Source: Streptosporangium sp040640155 (GTDB lineage Bacteria; Actinomycetota; Actinomycetes; Streptosporangiales; Streptosporangiaceae). From it: a stretch of 64,000 nt of DNA. The translations under genes were made by a program, and so were the position numbers. Numbering within the stretch: the first letter of the stretch is position 1; each line of letters starts with the position of its first letter. Of this stretch, positions 16,606-24,843 are shown piece after piece. The notes beneath the pieces are model-generated. The model did not search any database. It was not told the DNA's origin and worked only from the letters and a program-made list of their open reading frames with translations. Location of the stretch: the NCBI RefSeq assembly GCF_040640155.1, contig NZ_JBFABE010000003.1:1-64000 (forward strand). The letters run 5' to 3'.

Positions 16606-17649
16606 TCAGCCGCCCGCGGGATCCGGTTTGCCCAGCCTTCTCGGGCTCGTCAGGAAGCCCCAGCCCCACGACATGTGCATGGTGACGTAGACCAGCGGCA
16701 GCCGGACGAGCGCGGCGGTGGGCAGGCCGCTGCCGGTCACGGCCGAGCCCGCCAGGATCGCCGCCAGGTACCCCCCGGGGATCAGCAGTCCCGGCCAGAA
16801 GAACGGGGAGACCACCAGGCCCGCCAGGATGGCCAGCACGGCCACCGGCGGCGCCAGGTAGCGCAGGTTGATCGTGCCCTCGTGGGTACGGGCGACCACC
16901 CGGCGCCAGCGCCCGTAGTGGAAGTACTGCCTGGCCAGGGCCCCCAGGTCGGGCCTGGGGCGGTAGGAGACGCGCATCCGCGGCTGGAACCAGACCAGTC
17001 CGCCGCTCTCGCGGATGCGGTGGTTCATCTCCCAGTCCTGGGCGCGCTGGAAGTGCTCGTCGTAGCCGCCGACCCGCTCCAGCGCGGAGCGGCGGAACAC
17101 CCCGAGGTAGACCGTGTCGGCGGGCCCCGCCGTGCCGCCGGTGTGGAAGCGGGCACCGCCGACGCCGATCTTGGAGGTCATGGCGCGGGCCACGGCCTGC
17201 TCGAACGGCGTGACGCCCTCGGCCGCCATGACGCCGCCCACGTTGTCCGCGCCGGTCTCCTCCAGCGTCTCCACGGCGACCTGGAGGTAGTCGTCGGGCA
17301 GCATGGCGTGACCGTCCACCCTGGCGACGATGTCGTTGCTCGAGGCGGCGATGGCGGCGTTGAGCGCGTTGGGGGTACGTCCGGTCGGGTTGGGTACCAC
17401 CACCACACGGGGGTCGTCGGCGGCGATCTCGTCGGCCACCTCCTGGGTGCGGTCGCGCGAGGGGCCGATCGCGAGGACGACCTCGATGGGTCCGGCGTAA
17501 CGCTGCGACAGGACCTGGCGCACCGCCTCCCGCAGATGGCGCTCCTCGTTCAGCACCGGGATGACGATGGAGATCGGAGGCCAGACACGTGTCTCGGAAG
17601 ACGACGCCGGCATGGGCGAGTCGGGGAACTGCTTCATGGCGTCGCTCAC
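16606..17649 (-). CDS. Family 2 glycosyltransferase, ExoA-like, membrane-attached
   Basis: A 347-residue GT2 enzyme. It shows ISIVIPVLNEERHLREAV at the N-terminus, ARVDGHAMLPDDYL (metal motif), and QDWEMNHRIRESGG as the catalytic ED-type region. Two or three C-terminal hydrophobic segments (about residues 270-330) anchor it. It resembles succinoglycan-type ExoA glycosyltransferases and should add a sugar to a lipid-linked or growing glycan at the inner membrane face. The start is GTG 17649; ATG 17637 is an alternative. It is divergent from the LCP ligase with only 54 bp between them, which suggests joint control of polymer synthesis and attachment. Confidence 0.88.
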   Translation of the reverse strand: MSDAMKQFPDSPMPASSSETRVWPPISIVIPVLNEERHLREAVRQVLSQRYAGPIEVVLAIGPSRDRTQEVADEIAADDPRVVVVPNPTGRTPNALNAAIAASSNDIVARVDGHAMLPDDYLQVAVETLEETGADNVGGVMAAEGVTPFEQAVARAMTSKIGVGGARFHTGGTAGPADTVYLGVFRRSALERVGGYDEHFQRAQDWEMNHRIRESGGLVWFQPRMRVSYRPRPDLGALARQYFHYGRWRRVVARTHEGTINLRYLAPPVAVLAILAGLVVSPFFWPGLLIPGGYLAAILAGSAVTGSGLPTAALVRLPLVYVTMHMSWGWGFLTSPRRLGKPDPAGG

Positions 17650-17703
17650 GCTACTGTACGAACCGGTACCTCATCGACCCAGCAGGAGCCTAGGGGGCCA
17701 CGC

Positions 17704-19203
17704 ATGCGCGACCCGGAGGAGGATTCGGGTGTGCACGTGGGCGGTGACGCCTACGGCAGTGTCAGGGTGAGCCCGCGGCGTGACCGCAGGTCGGCGAGGG
17801 GCGCCCGTACCCGCGGGCGCGGGCTGGTGATCGCCGGGACGCTCTCCTGCCTGGTCCTGGGGAGCTCCGGGGTGACCTGGGGGCTGACGAACTACGCGAC
17901 GGCGAAGATCAGGCCGGTCGACGCGGGGGTGCCGGGGACGCGGGAGAGCACCGGCGCGATGAACATCCTGGTGGTGGGCGTCGACAGGCGCGACGACCTC
18001 ACCCGCCAGCAGCAGAACCGGCTCAAGCTGGGCCGCGAGAGCGGTGAGCGCACCGACACCATGATGGTCGTCCACCTGTCGGAGGACCACCGCAAGGTCA
18101 CCGTGGTCAGCCTCCCGCGCGACACCTGGACGACGATCCCCGGCAAGGGCCAGCACAAGATCAACGCCGCCTACCAGCTCGGCGGCCCGAAGCTCGCGAC
18201 GCGCGCGGTGCAGGCCGCCACGGGCCTGACCCTGCACCACTACGTCGAGGTCAACGTGCTCGGCTTCATCGACGTGGTCGACGCGCTGGAAGGCATCTCG
18301 GTCTGCACCCCGGTCCCGATCAACGACCCGAAGACCGCGCTCTACCTCCAGCCGGGCACCTACTCCTTCGACGGCGTCAAGGCCCTCGCCTACGCCAGGA
18401 CCCGGGCAACCGCCCGCTCCGACCTGGACCGCATCGACCGCCAGCAGCAAGTGATGTCCGCCCTGCTGAGCCAGGCCCTCAGCGGTGACACGCTCACCAA
18501 CCCGCTCAGGCTGGCCGCCTTCGTCGACACCTCCCTGAGGACGATCCGGGTGGACGACGCGCTCCGCAAGGACCTGCTCGGCCTGGCGAACCAGCTCAAG
18601 GACGTCTCCACCGACGACGTGGCCTTCGCCACGGTCCCCCTGGCCGACGTCGACCACAAGACGCCGACCGGCGAGTCGGCCGTGCTCTGGGACCGGGAGG
18701 GGGCCAGGGAGCTGTTCCGCCGGATCGACGCCGACGAGACGCTCGTCAAGCCCACCCCCGCGGCCAAGACCGCGAAACCCACCCCGGCCGCGTCCCCCTC
18801 CGCTCCGGCGCTCACCGTGCCGCCCTCGCGGATCACCGTCAGGGTGCTCAACGGCACCACGATCCGCGGCCTGGGCGCCCAGACCCGGGCCGAGCTGCAG
18901 AAGGTCGGGTTCCTGGTGCCCGAGATCCCGGGCAACACCGCGCAGAAGGACTTCGGCGAGACCGTCGTCCGCTACGGGCCCGGCCGGGAGGACTCGGCCC
19001 GCACCGTCGCCGCCGCGCTCTCCGGGGCCGAACTCCGGCCGCTGGCGAGCCTCGGCGACGCCATCGAGGTGGTCGCCGGTCGCAGGCACCCGGTCGCGAA
19101 GAAGGTCACGGTGAAGGAGGCGTCCACGCCCGCGCCCGCCACGCCGTCCCCCTCGGCGACACCGCTGGCGAGAACGGCAACGGACAATATCTGCAAAAAG
19201 TGA
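17704..19203 (+). CDS. LytR-CpsA-Psr (LCP) family cell-wall ligase with LytR_C domain
   Basis: A 499-residue membrane-anchored protein. The order is a basic cytoplasmic tail (1-39), one membrane helix (about 40-62), an extracellular LCP domain and a C-terminal LytR_C domain (ITVRVLNGTTIRGLGAQT) after a Pro/Ala/Thr linker. LCP features visible are ILVVGVDRRDD, RTDTMMVVHLS, SLPRDTWTTIPG, HKINAAYQLGG and YARTRATARSDLDRIDRQQ. LCP enzymes move undecaprenyl-phosphate-linked anionic glycopolymers onto peptidoglycan. The ATG has GGGGG 8 nt upstream. Its presence beside CDP-alcohol phosphotransferases supports a wall-attached phosphodiester polymer. Confidence 0.93.
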   Translation: MRDPEEDSGVHVGGDAYGSVRVSPRRDRRSARGARTRGRGLVIAGTLSCLVLGSSGVTWGLTNYATAKIRPVDAGVPGTRESTGAMNILVVGVDRRDDLTRQQQNRLKLGRESGERTDTMMVVHLSEDHRKVTVVSLPRDTWTTIPGKGQHKINAAYQLGGPKLATRAVQAATGLTLHHYVEVNVLGFIDVVDALEGISVCTPVPINDPKTALYLQPGTYSFDGVKALAYARTRATARSDLDRIDRQQQVMSALLSQALSGDTLTNPLRLAAFVDTSLRTIRVDDALRKDLLGLANQLKDVSTDDVAFATVPLADVDHKTPTGESAVLWDREGARELFRRIDADETLVKPTPAAKTAKPTPAASPSAPALTVPPSRITVRVLNGTTIRGLGAQTRAELQKVGFLVPEIPGNTAQKDFGETVVRYGPGREDSARTVAAALSGAELRPLASLGDAIEVVAGRRHPVAKKVTVKEASTPAPATPSPSATPLARTATDNICKK

Positions 19204-19260
19204 GCTATACGCATAACAAGCTTCTATCCGGGCAGGTAAAGCCGCACGGAGGTGATGATC

Positions 19261-19641
19261 GTGATCTCGACATTCGACGTCCAGACGAACCGCAGCGGTC
19301 CCTGCGTGGTCGTACGGGCGACAGGTGAGCTCGACATGTCCGTCGCGCCCCGGTTGCGCGCGGAGATCGACCGCGCCCTGGAGACCTCGGGCGCCCCGAA
19401 CCTGGTGCTGGACATGACCGGCGTGCCGTTCTGCGACTCGGTCGGGCTGGGCGTCCTGGTGGGCACGCTCACCCGGACCAAGGAGGCGGGCGGCCGCCTC
19501 ATCCTGGTGGTGAGCCCCGGCATGATCACCCATCTGCTGACGATCACCAATCTCGACAGGCACTTCGAGGTACGCGGTGACGTCCGCGAGGCCGTCGACG
19601 CCATGACCGCCACCATGGCGCCGAGCGGTTCCGCGGACTGA
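19261..19641 (+). CDS. STAS-domain anti-sigma factor antagonist
   Basis: A 126-residue SpoIIAA/RsbV-like protein. It has ATGELDMSVAP and PFCDSVGLGVLVG, where Ser60 sits at the position phosphorylated by anti-sigma kinases. Unphosphorylated family members bind and remove an anti-sigma factor. The GTG at 19261 is chosen because GGAGG (19248-19252) is 8 nt away; GTG 19252 overlaps that site and ATG 19255 is too close. No RsbW-type kinase is adjacent, so the partner must be elsewhere. Confidence 0.9.
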   Translation: MISTFDVQTNRSGPCVVVRATGELDMSVAPRLRAEIDRALETSGAPNLVLDMTGVPFCDSVGLGVLVGTLTRTKEAGGRLILVVSPGMITHLLTITNLDRHFEVRGDVREAVDAMTATMAPSGSAD

Positions 19642-20014
19642 TCCCCGCCCGCCGCGCGACCGGCCACCGGCCCGGCCCCCGTTCCTTCCGCCCCCGCGTC
19701 CCGACCGGGCCGCCCGGGGCCGAACGGGCGCCGGAAAGGGACGAAAGACCAGGTCGGAGGGGATCGTCGGGGTGACCGGCACGCTCTTTCCTGGAATAGC
19801 TGGCACATGTGCGGGTTGGCATCTACACTTCGCTTCGAAGCTATACGATCACGGAAAGCGATGATTCGCACCGTTAGGGAGTATCGTGGCTTCAGGTCGT
19901 CCGTTCCGCACCGCGCCCGCACGACGCGGCCGGGGACGGCGGGCTGAGGCCGGGCATTCGCGACACCCCCTGGCCGGATACGTACATTCACGTGAGCCTG
20001 CAGGGAAGTGGGCG
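19642..20014. promoter_or_regulatory. Intergenic region upstream of second STAS gene
   Basis: This 373-bp stretch has no gene I can support. Around 19795-19885 it is richer in A/T than its surroundings and contains the 10-bp palindrome GCTTCGAAGC at 19832-19841. The region probably holds the promoter of the second STAS gene; I cannot assign -35/-10 boxes with confidence. Confidence 0.4.
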
Positions 20015-20410
20015 ATGAACGCACTTCAACTCACGAGCGAACACGCGAGTGACTTCGTGGTCATCACGGTGGCCGGTGAACTCGACCTCGCCACGCGGCC
20101 TTGCCTGTCCGCCTTCGCACAGGACGTCATCGACGCCTGCCCCGGCACGGTCGTCGTCGATCTGTCGGGGGTCACCTTCATCGACGCCTGCGGCCTGAGC
20201 GCGCTGATCGCGATCAGGCGGCACGCCAGGGAACGCGGTACGCCCCTGCTCCTGGCCGGAGCCCCGCCCGTGGTCCTGAAACTCCTCAAGCTCACCAACC
20301 TGGACGCGTCCTTCACGGTGGTCTCCCGCTCCACGCCGACCGGTCCCGCGGCGGACCGCGCCGGGACCACCCGCCCGTTCCAGGCCGGTCTGCCGCTCGC
20401 CGACCGGTAG
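20015..20410 (+). CDS. STAS-domain protein lacking the phospho-acceptor serine
   Basis: A 131-residue STAS protein with VAGELDLATRPCL and VTFIDACGLSALIAIRR. At the position of the phosphorylated Ser (Asp-Ser-Ser-Gly in SpoIIAA) it has Ala58 (codon 20186-20188) followed by Cys. It therefore should not be switched off by an anti-sigma kinase in the usual way. The start at ATG 20015 is supported by AGGGAAG upstream and by the position of the domain. It may be a constitutive antagonist or may bind another partner. It lies 374 bp from the other STAS gene. Confidence 0.88.
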   Translation: MNALQLTSEHASDFVVITVAGELDLATRPCLSAFAQDVIDACPGTVVVDLSGVTFIDACGLSALIAIRRHARERGTPLLLAGAPPVVLKLLKLTNLDASFTVVSRSTPTGPAADRAGTTRPFQAGLPLADR

Positions 20411-20517
20411 GGCCGCCCCCCTCGGGAACGGTCGTCAGGCGGGTTCCCTCGTCACCGGCACCGCCTCCGCCGGCCCGAGGCCGGCCTCCGGGGCGGGCGC
20501 CCGGGTCCCGCCCGGAC

Positions 20518-20792
20518 GATCAGGGCAGTTCGCAGTGGATCCAGGTGGACCTCGGCGCGACCGTCCCGATCCGGCACGTCCAGCTCGGCCGGGAGGGCGC
20601 CTACGGCAGGGAGTACCGGATCCAGACCTCCGGCGACGGCTCCGCCCGGACCGACGTCTGCTCGACCACCACCGGTGACGGCGGGTCCGCCGGGATCGCC
20701 GGGATCGCGTCGGCCCGGTACGTGCGGGTGAACCTACCGGGCGCGGTACGGCGTACGACTACTCGCTCGGGGAGTTCGGCGTCTACCGGTAG
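20518..20792 (+). pseudogene. Decayed F5/8 type C (discoidin/CBM32) domain, 5'-truncated and frameshifted
   Basis: One frame reads SSQWIQVDLGATVPIRHVQL, then a YRIQTSGDG-type strand and RYVRVNLPG, the core of a discoidin carbohydrate-binding domain. After about 20740 the homology moves to another frame, RGTAYDYSLGEFGVYR then stop at 20790-20792, which is the expected domain end. There is no start codon or upstream enzyme domain, so this is the tail of a once larger secreted glycan-binding protein. Confidence 0.8.
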
Positions 20793-20807
20793 GCGCGGGC
20801 CGCACGC

Positions 20808-20847
20808 GCGGACCCGGTCCGGGAGGCACGTCCCGGACCGGGTCCGC
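20808..20847. terminator. Perfect 17-bp hairpin
   Basis: GCGGACCCGGTCCGGGA pairs with its exact complement at 20831-20847 across a 6-nt loop. It lies between the discoidin remnant (+) and the YchJ-like gene (-), a good place for a bidirectional terminator. Confidence 0.75.
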
Positions 20848-20862
20848 CGTGCGGAGCGCGTC

Positions 20863-20943
20863 GGGGCGGGGTTCCTGGATCGCCCCGGCGTATGCCCAAG
20901 GCACCCGCATGCCGGGGCGGGGTTCCTAGATCGCCCCGACGTA
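20863..20943. repeat. 30-bp direct repeat duplicating the 3' end of the YchJ-like gene
   Basis: 20863-20892 and 20914-20943 are the same 30-bp sequence apart from two G/A differences. The second copy contains the stop codon and last codons of the minus-strand YchJ-like gene. The first is a non-coding duplicate 51 bp further downstream. Confidence 0.85.
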
Positions 20944-21339
20944 CACCCATCGGCCCGCGTGCCGGGCGAAACGGCTGTGCTCCTCCAGGTGTCCCGCCCG
21001 GCCGCGCTCGACGTAGTGGGCGCGGAAGCGGACGGTGCCCTCGGTGTGGACGGCGCTGCCGCCGGTCGTCCCCAGCACCTCCAGCCGCGTCCACCGGATC
21101 CGGTCGTCGAGCTCGACGGCCGGCGGGCGCGTCGACGGGTGCCAGGTGCTCAGCAGGTACGCGGCGTCGCCGACGCCGAAGGCGCTGAACCTCGACCGCA
21201 TCAGCGCCTCGGCCGTGGCCGCGGACGTCTCCCCGCCGTGCAGCCGCCCGCAGCAGTCCGCGTACGGGGCGGGCAGCCCGCACGGGCACGGGGCGGCGGG
21301 CGCGGAGCGGTCGCGGGGCCGCGGATCACGTCGGGACAC
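20926..21339 (-). CDS. YchJ/UPF0225 family protein with SEC-C-like metal site
   Basis: A 137-residue protein. It starts with a Cys-rich segment (APCPCGLPAPYADCCGRLH), a zinc-binding SEC-C-type motif, followed by the family's NTF2-like domain (EALMRSRFSAFGVGDAAYLL, YLLSTWHPSTRP, FRAHYVERGRAGHLEEHSRF). The biochemical role of the family is not established. It is convergent with the discoidin remnant and probably monocistronic. Confidence 0.88.
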   Translation of the reverse strand: MSRRDPRPRDRSAPAAPCPCGLPAPYADCCGRLHGGETSAATAEALMRSRFSAFGVGDAAYLLSTWHPSTRPPAVELDDRIRWTRLEVLGTTGGSAVHTEGTVRFRAHYVERGRAGHLEEHSRFARHAGRWVYVGAI

Positions 21340-21626
21340 GTCCCCAGTATGCCGTCGCCGCTGTCACCGCTCCCCTCCCCCTGACCGGGCGGGGGACCGG
21401 AACGGCGCGGTGAACGTGTGCGTCCCCGAGCCGGCCTCCGCCGCAGGCGTCACGGAGGACCTTCGACGTCCCGCGGCCGACGTTCACCTCTCACGACGGC
21501 CGCGACCGCTCCTTCCAGGTCGTCGGCACGTCCGCCCGGCAAATACGATCTTGCCGTGGTCGGGAATAACCGACATCCTCGGGTTCGACCGTTCCGCTCA
21601 CCCCGAGCGTTCCGGAAGGGAGCGCC

Positions 21627-22682
21627 GTGACCCAGGAACCCCCCGCGGAGACGCGGTCCCGCGCCGGAGTGACGCTGCGCCTCGGCGCGGTTCTGGCCGC
21701 CTCCGGGCCGGTGATCCTGACATCCTCCGGGGCCGGCGGGCAGGGCCTTGAACACCTCCTCTTCAGGACGAACTCGATCCATTACCGCCTGGACGGCTTC
21801 TCCGCCCCCTCCGTGGTGGAGGGACCCGTTCTCCTGAAGATCCTGCCGGGAGAACTGCTGTTCTGGAGCGTTCTCCTGCTGCCGGTCGTCGTGGCCGCCC
21901 TCCTGCCGCGCGGGTCGCGCCGGGCCACGATCGCCGCCGTCACCGCGATCGGCGTCGTGCTGGCGTTCGGGCTCCTCACGGCGTTCCTCGCGCCGGGCCT
22001 CGACCCGGACACCGGGGAACGTGCGGCCGCGCCGCCCTGGCCCATGGTCGTCTGTTACCCGGTGGCCGCGGGAGCGCTGCTCCTGGCGGCCCGGTCGCCC
22101 CTGCCGCGGAGACGGCACGGGCTCCTCCCGTGGGCGGGCGCCGTCGCCGCGGCGGCGTGGACGGCGATGTCCTCCCCGCCCATCCCCCCGTTCGACGTGT
22201 ACGCGCCCGGTCTCCTGTACGTGGTGGCCCCGCAGTCCCCCTGGACCGACCTCGTGTGGTGGTCCTGCCAGGCCGACGGTCTCGGCCTGGCGGTCGTCCT
22301 CGTCACACTGGCGGCGGCCGTGAGGGTCACCGCGTCCGCCCGCTGGGGACGGGTCGCCGGCAGCGCTGCCGCGGTGGTTCTCCTGCTCCTCGCGCTGCTC
22401 GACGTCATGACGTACGTCGACGAGTACGGCAGCGATTTCCAGTCGTCCCTCGCCGATGCGGTGCGGTGGAACCTGCTCCTCGCGGCCGGCCTGGTCACGG
22501 CGGCCACCTGGGGGCCCGGGACACCGGTCGACGGCGCCGGAACCACCCACCGCGCGCGGCTCCTGATCCAGGCGTGGTCGAGGGAAGCGGGCCGCGAACG
22601 AACGAAGCACCTCGCCGTCGCCCTCGTGATCGCGGCCGCCGCCGTCTGGCTGGTCCTCTCGTCCATCACCCCGACACGCTAG
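21627..22682 (+). CDS. Polytopic membrane protein of unknown function
   Basis: A 351-residue hydrophobic protein with about eight predicted membrane segments, including GELLFWSVLLLPVVVAALL, AVTAIGVVLAFGLLTAFLA and a C-terminal helix VALVIAAAAVWLVLSSI. I recognise no catalytic motif. The start is GTG 21627, with GGAAGGGAG 5-8 nt upstream. The 287 bp before it contain no supportable gene and presumably hold its promoter. It has no neighbour in the same orientation to suggest a role. Confidence 0.75.
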   Translation: MTQEPPAETRSRAGVTLRLGAVLAASGPVILTSSGAGGQGLEHLLFRTNSIHYRLDGFSAPSVVEGPVLLKILPGELLFWSVLLLPVVVAALLPRGSRRATIAAVTAIGVVLAFGLLTAFLAPGLDPDTGERAAAPPWPMVVCYPVAAGALLLAARSPLPRRRHGLLPWAGAVAAAAWTAMSSPPIPPFDVYAPGLLYVVAPQSPWTDLVWWSCQADGLGLAVVLVTLAAAVRVTASARWGRVAGSAAAVVLLLLALLDVMTYVDEYGSDFQSSLADAVRWNLLLAAGLVTAATWGPGTPVDGAGTTHRARLLIQAWSREAGRERTKHLAVALVIAAAAVWLVLSSITPTR

Positions 22683-22891
22683 GGGTACGGCGACACGGCC
22701 GGCCCCATCCTCGAGACACGGACGCCGACGCCGTGCGACGAGCCGCATCCGCTCGGAGAACCGCCCGGCCACGTGACCCTCCGAGATCGGCGCGTTCCTC
22801 CGCGGACTCGACGTCGACCGTCTTCCAGAGGCTCTCATCAATGGTCAGAATCGACCTTGTCGACGGCGCGCAGAGGCTACGAGACCGATCG
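22683..22891. other. Intergenic region, no supportable gene
   Basis: This 209-bp stretch lies between convergent genes. Short frames on either strand look like leftovers, and I could not connect them to a known family. No clear hairpin was found. Confidence 0.4.
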
Positions 22892-23368
22892 TCACGGTGC
22901 GGCGAGCAGCGCCACACGGTCGGCTGCGACGTCGAAGCCGAGGACCGGATGACGGTCGTCGCCTTCCGGTGTCATCAGTACCGGCTTGCCCAGGTGGCGG
23001 CCGATCGCTCGCAGGAAGCCGCACAACAGGTTCAGCTGTTGCTGGCCCTGAAGTTCTCGTAGGTCGATGTCGAAGTCGATGGTCTCGTCCGCGTAGAAGC
23101 GGAAAATCGCCAGGAATTTCGGGGTCGGCCAGACCCGCAGTACGGGGCTGGCCGTGCCACTCAAAGACGACAGCTCCGAGGCTTGCGGCAGTCGTAGGGC
23201 GATGTTGTCCACAGAATACTCATACCGCCATCCCTTGGTCCGTATGAGATCGAAGACAGCCTGCCAGTCCGCGACGGAGGTGCCCGGGACGTGCACATCC
23301 GGCAGCACGCCGTTGATCTCGGGATCGAGGAGACTCCCGACCTGATCCCAGAGCAGATCGGTCGGCAT
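22892..23368 (-). CDS. Hypothetical protein, about 158 residues
   Basis: A compact, acidic soluble protein without signal peptide or membrane segment. It contains TDLLWDQVGSLLDPEINGVL at the N-terminus, a central DWQAVFDLIRTKGWRYEYS and a C-terminal PEGDDRHPVLGFD segment. I do not recognise the family. Its size and composition resemble small immunity-type or SMI1-like orphan proteins of actinomycetes, but no toxin gene is adjacent. ATG 23368 is assumed; ATG 23410 would add 14 residues. Confidence 0.65.
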   Translation of the reverse strand: MPTDLLWDQVGSLLDPEINGVLPDVHVPGTSVADWQAVFDLIRTKGWRYEYSVDNIALRLPQASELSSLSGTASPVLRVWPTPKFLAIFRFYADETIDFDIDLRELQGQQQLNLLCGFLRAIGRHLGKPVLMTPEGDDRHPVLGFDVAADRVALLAAP

Positions 23369-23487
23369 CCCTCGATCATGCCCGACCCAGGGCAGTGCCA
23401 GGAAGACCATCAGCGAGCACGTGTTCCGGCCGCGCGCCGTCTCTCACGGAACAGTGATCGTTCAGCGGCGGGGCAGGGAGACGACGA

Positions 23488-23518
23488 ACCCCGCCCCCGG
23501 GGCGGACGGGGGCGGGGT
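23488..23518 (-). terminator. 12-bp GC hairpin after acyl-CoA dehydrogenase
   Basis: ACCCCGCCCCCG pairs exactly with CGGGGGCGGGGT over a 7-nt loop. It begins 17 nt after the stop of the minus-strand dehydrogenase and should end its transcript. Confidence 0.75.
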
Positions 23519-23534
23519 CTGTGCTCTTCAAGGC

Positions 23535-24698
23535 CTACTTCAGGAGCTGGCGGGCCATGACCATGCGCTGGATCTGGTTGGTGCCCTCGTAGATCTGGGT
23601 GATCTTGGCGTCGCGCATCATGCGCTCGACCGGGTAGTCGCTGGTGTAGCCGTACCCGCCCAGGAGCTGGACGGCGTCGGTGGTGATCTCCATGGCGGCG
23701 TCGGAGGCGGCGCACTTGGCGGCGCTGGAGATGAAGGTGAGGTCCTTCTGCGGCTCGCCCTCCATGGCCCGCTCGGACCTGGCCGCGGCGGCGTAGGTGA
23801 GCTGCCGGGCGGCCTCCAGCTTCATGGCCATGTCGGCGATCATGAACTGGACGCCCTGGAACTCCGCGACGGCCTTGCCGAACTGCTTGCGCTCCTTGAC
23901 GTAGCCCACCGCGTAGTCGAGGGCGCCCTGGGCGATGCCGAGCGCCTGGGCGGCGATGGTGATGCGGGTGTGGTCCAGGGTGGCCAGGGCGGTCTTGAAG
24001 CCGGTGCCGGGCTCGCCGATCATGCGGGAGGCGGGGATCCGCACGTTCTCCAGGATCACCTGGCGGGTCGGGGAGCCCTTGATGCCCAGCTTGCGCTCCT
24101 TGGCGCCGAAGCTGACGCCCTCGTCGCCCTTCTCCACGACGAACGCGGAGATGCCCCGGGCCCCGGCGCCCGGCTCGGTGACGGCCATCACCGTGTAGAA
24201 CTCCGACACCCCGGCGTTGGTGATCCACATCTTGGCGCCGTCGAGCACGTAGTGGTCGCCGTCCGCCACCGCGCGGGTCTTCATCGCGGCAGCGTCGCTG
24301 CCCGCCTCGGCCTCCGACAGGGCGTACGAGAACATCGCCTCGCCGCGCGCGACCGGCGCCAGGTAGCGCTGCTTGAGCTCTTCGGAGGCCGACAGCAGCA
24401 GGGGGACGGTGCCGAGCTTGTTGACGGCGGGGATCAGTGAGGACGAGGCACAGGCCCGCGCCACCTCCTCGATGACGATGACGGTCGCGAGGGCGTCCGC
24501 ACCGGCGCCGCCGTACTCCTCGGGAACGTGCACGGCGTGCAGGTCCGCCGCGACGAGCGCCTTGTAGACGTCCCAGGGGAACTCCCCGGTCTCGTCGGCC
24601 TCGGCGGCGCGGGGGGCGATCTTCTCGTCGGCGAGGGCGCGGACCGTCTCGCGGAGCATCTGGTGCTCTTCGGGCAACGCGTAGAGAGGGTAGCTCAT
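23535..24698 (-). CDS. Acyl-CoA dehydrogenase
   Basis: A 387-residue flavoenzyme that oxidises an acyl-CoA to the 2-enoyl-CoA and passes electrons to ETF. Motifs are YALSEAEAGSDAAAMKT and WITNAG (FAD binding), RKQFGKAVAEFQGVQF (substrate pocket) and the C-terminal QIYEGTNQIQRMVMARQLL, with the catalytic Glu near residue 371. Length is typical of short- and branched-chain enzymes. ATG 24698 directly precedes the conserved SYPLYALPEEHQML opening. It is divergent from the sugar-nucleotide dehydrogenase and terminated by its own hairpin, so it is monocistronic. Confidence 0.93.
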   Translation of the reverse strand: MSYPLYALPEEHQMLRETVRALADEKIAPRAAEADETGEFPWDVYKALVAADLHAVHVPEEYGGAGADALATVIVIEEVARACASSSLIPAVNKLGTVPLLLSASEELKQRYLAPVARGEAMFSYALSEAEAGSDAAAMKTRAVADGDHYVLDGAKMWITNAGVSEFYTVMAVTEPGAGARGISAFVVEKGDEGVSFGAKERKLGIKGSPTRQVILENVRIPASRMIGEPGTGFKTALATLDHTRITIAAQALGIAQGALDYAVGYVKERKQFGKAVAEFQGVQFMIADMAMKLEAARQLTYAAAARSERAMEGEPQKDLTFISSAAKCAASDAAMEITTDAVQLLGGYGYTSDYPVERMMRDAKITQIYEGTNQIQRMVMARQLLK

Positions 24699-24763
24699 GG
24701 GCAAATAGTAGGACGTCCAACAAAGTATGGAGCGATCCACCCCGTGAGATCTCTGTCCCGGCG

Positions 24764-24780
24764 TTTGCCCTGGTGGCAAA
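24764..24780. promoter_or_regulatory. Small inverted repeat TTTGCC-N5-GGCAAA in a divergent promoter region
   Basis: The dyad lies between the divergent acyl-CoA dehydrogenase and sugar-nucleotide dehydrogenase starts. A third partial copy, CGGCAAAG, follows about 30 bp later. It could be an operator for either gene; nothing in the sequence identifies the regulator. Confidence 0.35.
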
Positions 24781-24843
24781 GTGACCGTGCCGGATGCCGA
24801 TACCCTGACGGCAAAGAATTGGGCAGAACCGAAAGGAGCACCC

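Noticed and set aside
15991..17703. Long plus-strand extension before the LCP gene
   Set aside because: It is Arg/Pro-rich, runs over the cytidylyltransferase gene and antisense to the glycosyltransferase, and the LCP protein has a good ATG with a ribosome-binding site at 17704.
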